A stretch of 64,000 nucleotides of DNA, taken from assembly GCA_902790465.1 (NCBI GenBank), contig CADASF010000010.1, forward strand, positions 1 to 64,000, given 5' to 3'. Shown here one piece after another: positions 35,743 to 42,916 of the stretch. A model generated the notes under the pieces. That model was not told the origin of the DNA, made no database searches, and worked only from the letters and a program-made list of their open reading frames with translations. This stretch comes from an uncultured bacterium (GTDB taxonomy: Bacteria > Vulcanimicrobiota > CADAWZ01). The translations under genes were made by a program, and so were the position numbers. How positions within the stretch are numbered: the stretch's first letter is position 1; each line of letters begins with the position of its first letter.

Positions 35743-36096
35743 TTAATTATTTAATATAATTTTTATAGAAATTCTTTTATAATTATCCTGTTTACTATCA
35801 CCTAATGAATTTAATATTGAAATTAATTCATCTTTTGATTTATCTTCAGATTCATATTTTTCTATTTGTTTTAGAATAATTTCAACGATATTTTTCTCTT
35901 CTTTTTCTCTTTCTGAAAGTTTATCATATATTTTTACAAATTTCATTGCTTTATCTTGGTCTTTACTGCTTTTTATAAGGTCTCCTCTAAAATCACCTTT
36001 ATCAAGTTTTTCTTTCAGATATTCATATTTTTTCTTATTTTCATATTTATTCTTTTCATACATAAATCCACTTTTTAAATCTTCCCACCAACTCAT
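35743..36096 (-). CDS. Small helical protein with DELIS motif (B)
   Basis: 117 residues, charged and helical. The C-terminus, SKDELISILNSLGDSKQDNY then KRISIKIILNN, is a close copy of the C-terminus of the product of the next gene upstream. Its start overlaps the stop of that gene by one base, so they are translationally coupled. No known family. Confidence 0.65.
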   Translation of the reverse strand: MSWWEDLKSGFMYEKNKYENKKKYEYLKEKLDKGDFRGDLIKSSKDQDKAMKFVKIYDKLSEREKEEKNIVEIILKQIEKYESEDKSKDELISILNSLGDSKQDNYKRISIKIILNN

Positions 36097-36311
36097 TAAA
36101 TTTCTACTCCATGTTCTTTTAATATAATTTTTATAGCAGCCTTTTTATAAAAATCCTCTCCACTGTTACCAAATGAATCTAACAGTGAAATTAATTCATC
36201 TTTTGATTTATGTCTATATTCAATCTTATACTTTTTTATTTTATCACTACTTTCCTTAATATTTATAAATAGCTTTGCAATTCCTCTTCCTACCCCTTCC
36301 AAAAATCCCAT
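36096..36311 (-). CDS. Small helical protein with DELIS motif (A)
   Basis: 71 residues: MGFLEGVGRGIAKLFINIKE then SKDELISLLDSFGNSGEDFY and KKAAIKIILKEHGVEI. The last 35 residues parallel the product of 35743-36096. GGTAG precedes the ATG. The 240 bp upstream are homologous to the regions upstream of the tubulin-like genes at 45085 and 48555, including the TGACA-N5-TGTCA site. It may therefore be an accessory part of the same system. Confidence 0.65.
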   Translation of the reverse strand: MGFLEGVGRGIAKLFINIKESSDKIKKYKIEYRHKSKDELISLLDSFGNSGEDFYKKAAIKIILKEHGVEI

Positions 36312-36426
36312 TTTGTTTACTACCTTTCTATATTTTTGCTATGTGAAAAATTTTCACACTCTTTATTTATACTCAACAAATATTAACAGATTTTAACCTA
36401 ATTATTACAATTTCGACTTAATTCAA

Positions 36427-36441
36427 TGACATATTTTGTCA
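36427..36441 (-). promoter_or_regulatory. TGACA-N5-TGTCA operator upstream of the small-protein pair
   Basis: TGACATATTTTGTCA lies 116 bp before the start at 36311. Flanks ATTACAATTTCGACTTA (36404) and TTCTCATCATGGCATA (36540) correspond in order and spacing to those at the tubulin genes. Confidence 0.7.
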
Positions 36442-36599
36442 TTACACAAATTAGCAACTCAAAAAATTTTCTATTACCATGATAAAATAAAAATAAGTAT
36501 CCTTTTAAGATACAAAAAAAAAAAAAATACTTTTTAAGAGATTCTCATCATGGCATATTTTGGAAAAATAAAGACAACTAACAAGAAACACCACAAAAA

Positions 36600-36637
36600 A
36601 AAAGACAGTACCATAAAAAATATAGCACTGTCTTTTT
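36600..36637 (-). terminator. Terminator of the ygeY-ygeW operon
   Basis: AAAAGACAGT (36600-36609) pairs with ACTGTCTTTT (36627-36636); read leftward a T-rich run follows. It starts 28 bp after the ygeW stop. Confidence 0.85.
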
Positions 36638-36664
36638 ATTTATCTACGCTATACTAACTAAAAA

Positions 36665-37861
36665 CTATCTGATTCTTGGTTTTGCTTCGTTCAAAAGTGC
36701 AGAAAGTGTATCTGCTGGGTCTTTCTTCTTTGCAAGGAGAATCATTGCAGCGATTATGTATGGCTTGAAACTTGCTTGTTTGTAAAGAGGTACTCTGTAG
36801 CGACTGAAAACAGAAGCTGCAACTTCGCCTGCTTCACAAGATACATCTGTAATATCTGCAGGTAGGCAATGGAGATAGAGAGCCTTTCCACCCTTTGTGA
36901 GCTTCATCATCTCTTCTGTGCATTCCCAATCTTTGTGGTTTGCATTCTGTGCCAAGAGTTCTTTTTCAAGTTTGTTGATACCATCTTTGTCGCCTTGTTT
37001 GTAGAGTTCTGATCTCTTTTCCATAGCTTTGAAAGGAGCCCAACTCTTTGGATAGACGATGTCAGCATCCTTAAATGCTTCTTCCATAGAATTTACTTTT
37101 GTGAATTTGCAACCTGCTATTTCAGCATTTTTGCGACCGATTTCTTCTACTTCAGGCATAATTTCATAGCCCTCTGGATGTGCCAAAACTACATCCATTC
37201 CAAAACGAGTCATAAATCCAATAACTCCCTGTGGAACTGAAAGAGGTTTGCCATAAGAAGGAGAATAAGCCCAAGTCATAGCAACTTTTTTGCCTCTGAG
37301 GTTTTCAACACCGCCAAAATGATGGATAACATGGAGTGTGTCAGCCATAATCTGTGTTGGGTGGTCTAAATCGCACTGGAGGTCAACGAGTGTTGGTCTC
37401 TGTTCGAGAACGCCATCTCTGTAACCTTCGTCAACAGCTTTTGCAACTTCTCTCATATATCTGTTGCCTTCGCCAATATACATATCATCTCTGATACCAA
37501 TGACATCAGCCATAAATGAAATCATATTTGCAGTTTCTCTGACTGTTTCACCATGTGCAATCTGTGATTTGCCTTCGTCCAAATCTTGAACTTCAAGACC
37601 AAGTAGATTACAAGCTGAAGCAAAACTGAATCTTGTTCTTGTTGAATTATCTCTGAAAAGTGATATTCCAAGCCCTGAATCAAAAATGCGAGTAGAAATA
37701 TTTGCTTCTCTCAATCCTCTCAAAATATCGGCAACGAGGAAAACTGATTTGATTTCATCATCTGTTTTGTGCCAAGTCTCAAAGAAATCATTGAGATACA
37801 TATTTTTATACTCACAACCTGCGAGCATTGTTATCATTTTTGCGATTTTTAGCTTATCCAT
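36665..37861 (-). CDS. ygeW: Knotted carbamoyltransferase YgeW
   Basis: 398 residues, the length of E. coli YgeW. The carbamoyl-phosphate loop is S73-TRTR in FRDNSTRTRFSFASA; HPTQ is at 167-170. The loop between these (EGKSQIAHGETVRETANMIS) is typical of the knotted trans-carbamoylases rather than of ornithine or aspartate carbamoyltransferase. In anaerobic purine breakdown YgeW is thought to act on a ureido intermediate to give carbamoyl phosphate and diaminopropionate. The gene follows ygeY by 14 bp. The third usual partner YgeX (diaminopropionate ammonia-lyase) is not in the window. Confidence 0.92.
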   Translation of the reverse strand: MDKLKIAKMITMLAGCEYKNMYLNDFFETWHKTDDEIKSVFLVADILRGLREANISTRIFDSGLGISLFRDNSTRTRFSFASACNLLGLEVQDLDEGKSQIAHGETVRETANMISFMADVIGIRDDMYIGEGNRYMREVAKAVDEGYRDGVLEQRPTLVDLQCDLDHPTQIMADTLHVIHHFGGVENLRGKKVAMTWAYSPSYGKPLSVPQGVIGFMTRFGMDVVLAHPEGYEIMPEVEEIGRKNAEIAGCKFTKVNSMEEAFKDADIVYPKSWAPFKAMEKRSELYKQGDKDGINKLEKELLAQNANHKDWECTEEMMKLTKGGKALYLHCLPADITDVSCEAGEVAASVFSRYRVPLYKQASFKPYIIAAMILLAKKKDPADTLSALLNEAKPRIR

Positions 37862-37875
37862 ATTAAACTCCTATG

Positions 37876-39090
37876 TTATTTCTCGATATTTTTTCTATAT
37901 ACTGAAGGAAGTGCTGAATAGAATGCACAACAGCGAACTAGGTCTGCTTTCCAAGTCTTTTCATTTGGTGAATGTGCTTCTTTTTCTTTACCTGGTCCAA
38001 ATCCGATTACTGGGATTCCAAACATTCCCATAATTGAAACGCCATTTGTTGAGAATGTCCACTTGTCAAGGCAAGGTTCTTCATTGAAGAGTGATTTATA
38101 TGATTCAACAGATGATCTGCAGAGTACATGGTCTTCTGGAATTACCCAAGTTGGGAAATAGCAATCTGTTGGATATACTAAACCAGTGTAAGAAGGTCTT
38201 TCATATTTGTACATAGATACTGTTACACGGTCTCTTATTGCATTTACAGAAGGAAGTTCTCTGATTTGACCGAGTGCGAGGTCTGCATCTTCGCCAAAAG
38301 TAAGTCTTCTGTCAATTGAAATTGTACAGCCATCAGCTACAGCACAACGTGATGGTGATGAATAGAAGATCTCAGAAACTGTCAAAGAACCTTTTCCGAG
38401 GAAAGGATCTGTTTTTAGTCTTAAATGCAAATTCTCGAGGTCTGCCAAAATTCTGCCCATATCGAAAATAGCATTTTGTCCTCTTTCTGGAGCAGAACCG
38501 TGAGAAGAAATACCCTTTACTTCTACTTTGATTTCCATTCTGCCTCTATGACCTCTGTAAAGTTTGCCGTCTGTTGGCTCTGTGGAAACAACAAAGTCAG
38601 GTCTTATATTCTTTTCTTTGATCAAATACTGCCAGCAAAGACCATCACAATCTTCTTCTTGAACAGTACCTGTCATCAATACTGTTACATCTTCTGGAAC
38701 AAGGTTATGTTCTTTCATAATCTTTCCAGCATATACCATTGCAGCCATTCCGCCTTCTTGGTCAGAAGCCCCTCTTCCGCCAATTTCGGTTTCGGTCTCA
38801 TAGCCTTCGTATGGATCAAATTTCCAGTTGCTCTTTAAGCCAATTCCTACAGTATCAATATGGGCGTCAAAAGCAATTATGCGTGAACCGTTGCCAATTC
38901 GTCCAATAACATTTCCCATTTCATCAATTTCGACACCGTCAAAACCAACTTTTTCCATCTCTTCTTTGATTCTCAAAACAACTTCTTTTTCCCCACAACT
39001 CTCTGATGGAATCTTTATCATATCCCTTAAAAAACGGGTCATATCAGGTTCATATTTCTTTGCAAGTTCAGCAATTTTGGAAAAATCCAT
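37876..39090 (-). CDS. ygeY: YgeY-family (M20-type) hydrolase
   Basis: 404 residues. M20 metallo-hydrolase motifs: H77-x-D79 ([10 protein letters not shown]), the bridging D110 ([11 protein letters not shown]), E145-E146 (VQEED) and the late His in [28 protein letters not shown] is the dimerisation/lid loop. The overall sequence fits the YgeY family, described as linked to selenium metabolism and to anaerobic purine use, where it opens an amide or ureido bond upstream of YgeW. First gene of a two-gene operon; the shared leader motif lies 47 bp upstream. Confidence 0.92.
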   Translation of the reverse strand: MDFSKIAELAKKYEPDMTRFLRDMIKIPSESCGEKEVVLRIKEEMEKVGFDGVEIDEMGNVIGRIGNGSRIIAFDAHIDTVGIGLKSNWKFDPYEGYETETEIGGRGASDQEGGMAAMVYAGKIMKEHNLVPEDVTVLMTGTVQEEDCDGLCWQYLIKEKNIRPDFVVSTEPTDGKLYRGHRGRMEIKVEVKGISSHGSAPERGQNAIFDMGRILADLENLHLRLKTDPFLGKGSLTVSEIFYSSPSRCAVADGCTISIDRRLTFGEDADLALGQIRELPSVNAIRDRVTVSMYKYERPSYTGLVYPTDCYFPTWVIPEDHVLCRSSVESYKSLFNEEPCLDKWTFSTNGVSIMGMFGIPVIGFGPGKEKEAHSPNEKTWKADLVRCCAFYSALPSVYRKNIEK

Positions 39091-39136
39091 TTCAAATCCT
39101 CCCTCTACAAATAAGTAGATAAATAATAAATAAGAT

Positions 39137-39167
39137 AAATTTCAGCAAGCAATCTTTAATTCCTGCA
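39137..39167 (-). promoter_or_regulatory. Conserved leader motif upstream of ygeY
   Basis: TTTCAGCAAGCAATCTTTAA followed by TTCCTGCA; compare 33451-33481. About 27 of 31 positions agree, in the same orientation and at a similar distance from the gene. Confidence 0.65.
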
Positions 39168-39366
39168 AAAAAATAGAAAAAAGAACTCGCTTTTTTCTTC
39201 CATATTTTTCAAAATAATGTCAACTCGTTGTGCTATTTAAAAATAGTATTTTTTCTTTATAAAGTGCCATAATTATTATTCTTAGTTTTTAGGTATAAGT
39301 CGCTCACTATTTCTCTTTTTTCCGCATATATTCACGGAAATCAATTTTTTAATTCATAATAGTTCG

Positions 39367-39930
39367 TCAAATTTTTTCCTTTTGTTTTCCCCTTATTCCC
39401 CAAAAACCTGCAATACAGATGAAAATTCCAACAACTATCATTATATATGAATACAAATTTTGTTCTTTTACATATTCTAAAGATTTAATCTTAGGAACTT
39501 GATATATTCCATTCTTATTTTTATAAACTTCTATTTCTCTTGTATCGCCAATTTTCATCGGTTCTATTTTATTATTATAATCACTGTGCTCATATATAGT
39601 ATCTTTATATACTTTATCATTTATATTATATTCAATATGATATGTATATTTTTTTCCTGATTCTTTTTTAATTCGATCTGTTTTATGTTTCTTCTTTTTA
39701 GTTTCTATATCGTTATGTTCTTGTGATTCGGTTGTATAAATTGTCAACACTTTTACATCTGTAACTTTAGCCTCAACTTTACGAATATCACTTGATTTTG
39801 CATATTCATTATATACTTTAGTATTTGTATAAATTGTTGAAATTCCAATATAGACAAAAATGATACCTATAATGAGCATAATAATTGTCTTTACAGATAG
39901 TGGCAAACAAAATCCATTTTCAGATACCAT
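39367..39930 (-). CDS. DUF3592-type membrane protein (member 2)
   Basis: 187 residues; membrane segments at about 13-32 and 160-180 surround a beta-rich domain: KVEAKVTDVKVLTIY, a charged insert (ETKKKKHKTDRIKKESGKK), YTYHIEYNINDKVYKDT and EPMKIGDTREIEVYKNKNG. It is a paralogue of the product at 15905. Function unknown. It is 65 bp upstream of the SbcD-like gene and may be co-transcribed. The gene-free stretch 39170-39366 shows only a diverged element end (CTCGTTGTGCTATTT). Confidence 0.8.
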   Translation of the reverse strand: MVSENGFCLPLSVKTIIMLIIGIIFVYIGISTIYTNTKVYNEYAKSSDIRKVEAKVTDVKVLTIYTTESQEHNDIETKKKKHKTDRIKKESGKKYTYHIEYNINDKVYKDTIYEHSDYNNKIEPMKIGDTREIEVYKNKNGIYQVPKIKSLEYVKEQNLYSYIMIVVGIFICIAGFWGIRGKQKEKI

Positions 39931-39994
39931 AGTAATTTCCTTTGTTCCAAATAATATTTTGACTTATTTTTTTTTCGAATAAATTTAAAAAAAC

Positions 39995-41224
39995 TCAACA
40001 AGATTCATCTTTAAATAAAAGCTCAACAGCTTCCCTATATGCTCTTCGCAAAATCTCCTTATCTTCTTCGTTTTTATCTTTTATACAAAGTTCAAAAATT
40101 CCATCTACATCATCTGTCAATGAATCGACAGTAAAATTTTCCAAATCAGTTTTATTCGTTGTTAAATTATCCAACTCTGTTTTCAATTTCAATATTGTAT
40201 AAGACGCATTTTCAGAAATATCATCTATTTTAGTTTTGACATCTACAATATTTTCAGAACCTTTAAATACAATTTCCAAATAATCATCTGCATTATTTTC
40301 TTTCAATTCAGATAATTTATCTAAAATAACGGACAAATCCCCTACAATTCTCGTCATATTATGAAAAATAGGCACAGGTATCAATTTTAAATCAAGTTCT
40401 TTTCCTTTTGATTGAATAAGAGATATTGATTTATTACTTGGTTCGCCAAAGCCAAGTCTTAAAGGAGCTCCACTGTAACGGAACATTTTATTATCTTTTG
40501 AAATAGGCATTGGCTGATGAATATGACCAAGTGCTAAATAATCAATATCATAAGAAAAAGTATTTGGAGGAATTGAAACACTATTGCCCAAAATCGAAAT
40601 TATCCTCGAACCATCGTCAATTATTTCGTCTGCTTCAACAAATTCAGATGAAAAAAGATGTCCCATAGCTATTATTGGAATGTCGAGATCTTTTCTTATT
40701 TCCAAAGCCTTATCAACAATTTTTTTATAATGTTCTGAAACAGACTTTACATAAACCATATTTTGTTCATTTGCATTATTTCCAACCTTTATGTTGGAAA
40801 TATCTTTTTCCCTTAAATATGGAACAGCACAGACAATAGCTGTCAAATTACCTAAATCATCTCTTATTTCAATAATTTCATCTTCTATATTTTCTGTGAT
40901 TTCAGAAACAATTTTAATATTCAAACAATCGAGTATCTTTTTTGAAGCTCCGAGAAAAAGAGGTGAATCGTGATTTCCAGAAGTAATTATAATATCTTTA
41001 CAATATGAACTATTTAAATCGGCAAGAAACTCATAATAAATTTTCCTTGCTTCATTTGAAGGAAGAACAACATCAAAAATATCTCCAGAAATTAAAAGAA
41101 GATCAACTTTTTCCTCATTTATAATATCTATAAGCCACCTAAAAAAATTTCTAAACTCTTCTTCCCTGCCTTTTTCATAAAGTCTTATTCCTATGTGAAG
41201 GTCTGATGTATGGATAAATTTCAT
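39995..41224 (-). CDS. SbcD/Mre11-type exonuclease
   Basis: 409 residues from the ATG at 41224, preceded by GAGGGG at 7 nt. Calcineurin-like phosphoesterase motifs: D8-x-H10 in FIHTSDLHIGIR, LLISGDIFD, ITSGNHDSP, and LGHIHQP. The length and the capping domain after residue 290 fit SbcD. It should act with an SbcC/Rad50 ATPase in processing of hairpins and double-strand breaks. No SbcC gene is adjacent; neighbours are membrane proteins, which is unusual for this pair. Confidence 0.88.
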   Translation of the reverse strand: MKFIHTSDLHIGIRLYEKGREEEFRNFFRWLIDIINEEKVDLLLISGDIFDVVLPSNEARKIYYEFLADLNSSYCKDIIITSGNHDSPLFLGASKKILDCLNIKIVSEITENIEDEIIEIRDDLGNLTAIVCAVPYLREKDISNIKVGNNANEQNMVYVKSVSEHYKKIVDKALEIRKDLDIPIIAMGHLFSSEFVEADEIIDDGSRIISILGNSVSIPPNTFSYDIDYLALGHIHQPMPISKDNKMFRYSGAPLRLGFGEPSNKSISLIQSKGKELDLKLIPVPIFHNMTRIVGDLSVILDKLSELKENNADDYLEIVFKGSENIVDVKTKIDDISENASYTILKLKTELDNLTTNKTDLENFTVDSLTDDVDGIFELCIKDKNEEDKEILRRAYREAVELLFKDESC

Positions 41225-41263
41225 ATTTTTCCCCTCTTTTTTATAAGTCATTTTTAACACGCT

Positions 41264-41492
41264 CTAATAATTTAACATCTCTTGTAATTCTCTTTTCAAT
41301 AAAAATGCAATATCCTTCCATTCTTTATCAATATTACCAAATAAACTAAATCTATCTTTTTCCAAATCAGCTACTGGTTTTAAAAAAATAGGTGAATTAG
41401 TTTTTAAAATAATTTTATAATAATTAGGTTCTTCTGGTCTTTTTTCAATTACACTTTCTGTTTCATCTTTATCTATATCATTAATACATTTT
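41264..41492 (-). pseudogene. Shifted 3' remainder of the two-TM/PH-like gene
   Basis: After the stop of the upstream frame the sequence stays open in another frame to a TAG at 41264. It reads NYYKIILKTNSPIFLKPVAD then EWKDIAFLLKRELQEMLNY, with no start codon near its beginning. It resembles the ends of the paralogues at 11342, 12023 and 41993. Removing one A from the AAAA run at 41489-41492 (reverse strand) joins it to the frame upstream and gives a product of about 239 residues. Confidence 0.65.
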
Positions 41493-41984
41493 ATAACCTT
41501 TTAAATTCAAAAAAATAGGCTTTTTACATTTTAAAATAATAGCATAACCTTTAACACAATTCTTCCTATATTTTTCAATAAGTATTACATTAGGGTAAAT
41601 ATCTTCAATATTTAAAGGTTCAATAAAAAATAAATTTGGCTTACTTTTAGTTCCAATGCTAATACCTGATTCAGAAAAATTAAATATGATATTTTCTTCT
41701 TTTTTACTATATAAAATATATAATAAAATTAACACTATAAATAATAAGGAAACTAAAAAATAAATTATATTATGATTTGCTCCATCTTTTTCTAAGAAAA
41801 AAAATACATATATTACAAATATACAAAAAACACCCAATACGCCAAATTCTATAAATTGTTTATAATAAGGAAAAAATTCTTTAAAGCAATCTGCTTCAAC
41901 TTGTAAAGAATCAGATGATTTTTTAAATTCAAACTTAGATTCAAGATCAAAATTTAAATTATTTACTTTTTTTATGAATTTCAT
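41481..41984 (-). CDS. Two-TM membrane protein with PH-like domain (member 4), C-terminally frameshifted
   Basis: 167 residues. Membrane segments at about 46-63 and 75-93, then IIFNFSESGISIGTKSKPNL and EPLNIEDIYPNVILIEK, like the other members. It stops after YAIILKCKKPIFLNLKGYKM, about 70 residues earlier than expected. A one-base change would restore the rest (see 41264-41492). It is either a pseudogene, a sequencing slip in an A run, or expressed in a short form. Its start is 8 bp after the stop of the paralogue at 41993. Confidence 0.7.
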   Translation of the reverse strand: MKFIKKVNNLNFDLESKFEFKKSSDSLQVEADCFKEFFPYYKQFIEFGVLGVFCIFVIYVFFFLEKDGANHNIIYFLVSLLFIVLILLYILYSKKEENIIFNFSESGISIGTKSKPNLFFIEPLNIEDIYPNVILIEKYRKNCVKGYAIILKCKKPIFLNLKGYKMY

Positions 41985-41992
41985 ATTTTACC

Positions 41993-42655
41993 CTAAAATT
42001 TTTCTATGTTCTTTTCATTATATTCTTTTATAACTTTTATATTTTGCTTTGTTGATAATCTTAATTTCTTTTTCAAAATATTCAATTTTGGTTCTAATTG
42101 TTCAAGATATTCTTTTTCGGTTAATGAGTCCCTATACAATAAAAATTTTTGCTTATAATCATTTCCAACAGGAAGATAAACATGCTTTTTAGATTTTAAT
42201 ATAATTGAATATATATCAAGGTCTTTATTAATGGACAAAGGATAATCTCTTTCATAATTAATTTTTTCAACTTGTACATATATGCTTGCAATATTAAGTT
42301 TCTCAATAAAAACAGGCTCAAAATTTCTATTAATTTCAGATTTTACTTCGATTCCATCTTTAGTAACAGTAACTATAACATCATGATCTTTTCCAACTGT
42401 AGTAAATACTGCAGATATAAACATCATTACCCCAACAATAGCTTGTGCACAACCTATAAAAAGTTTATATTCTGAATCTGAAGAAGAAATCGTATTAAAA
42501 AGAATTTGAGTAAGTAAAAAATATAATATAACCATACAAACTAAAACAAGTATTACAGGCAAAATTTTATATTCTTTTCTAAAAAAATATTCACCACAGG
42601 ATAATCTTACTCTTATATTTTGCTCATCTTCATCACTTATTATTCTAAAAATCAT
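41993..42655 (-). CDS. Two-TM membrane protein with PH-like domain (member 5)
   Basis: 220 residues. Membrane segments at about 31-52 and 66-86, then DVIVTVTKDGIEVKSEINRN and IEKLNIASIYVQVEK. The C-terminus is helical and basic (LNILKKKLRLSTKQN). Paralogue of the genes at 11342, 12023, 20061 and 41481. First gene of a short leftward set (with 41481). Function unknown. Confidence 0.78.
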   Translation of the reverse strand: MIFRIISDEDEQNIRVRLSCGEYFFRKEYKILPVILVLVCMVILYFLLTQILFNTISSSDSEYKLFIGCAQAIVGVMMFISAVFTTVGKDHDVIVTVTKDGIEVKSEINRNFEPVFIEKLNIASIYVQVEKINYERDYPLSINKDLDIYSIILKSKKHVYLPVGNDYKQKFLLYRDSLTEKEYLEQLEPKLNILKKKLRLSTKQNIKVIKEYNEKNIEKF

Positions 42656-42700
42656 CTAATATTATCCTCTACCTTATTAAACAAGTATTTACACTTTTTT

Positions 42701-42777
42701 AAATAAAGTGGCACTATACAGGCTTACATTGGATAGTTTTTTCCCCTACTTATTTAAAAATCAATTAACAGAACAAT
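42701..42777 (-). repeat. Right-end fragment of the MITE-like element
   Basis: AAAGTGGCACTATACAGGC, TTGGATAGTTTTTTCCC and TTAAAAATCAATTAAC match, in order, the right end of the elements at 7285-7385 and 34765-34850. The rest of 42660-42916 shows an imperfect CCTCC...GGAGG hairpin near 42815-42847 and a TTATAACTCTTAAAGTTATAA-like stem near 42885; either may terminate the tubulin gene. Confidence 0.6.
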
Positions 42778-42916
42778 TTAATTATAATATATATCTTTTG
42801 TGAAAAATAATAAAAAAACCTCCCATATTATGATAATACAGGAGGAGAAACAAAAACAGGTACAATGACCTTTATGTAATTATAACTCTTAAAGTTATAA
42901 AATGTCAAATATAATT

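Noticed and set aside
36665-37861. Ornithine or aspartate carbamoyltransferase
   Set aside because: The extra loop segments, 398-residue length and the adjacent ygeY gene fit YgeW better.
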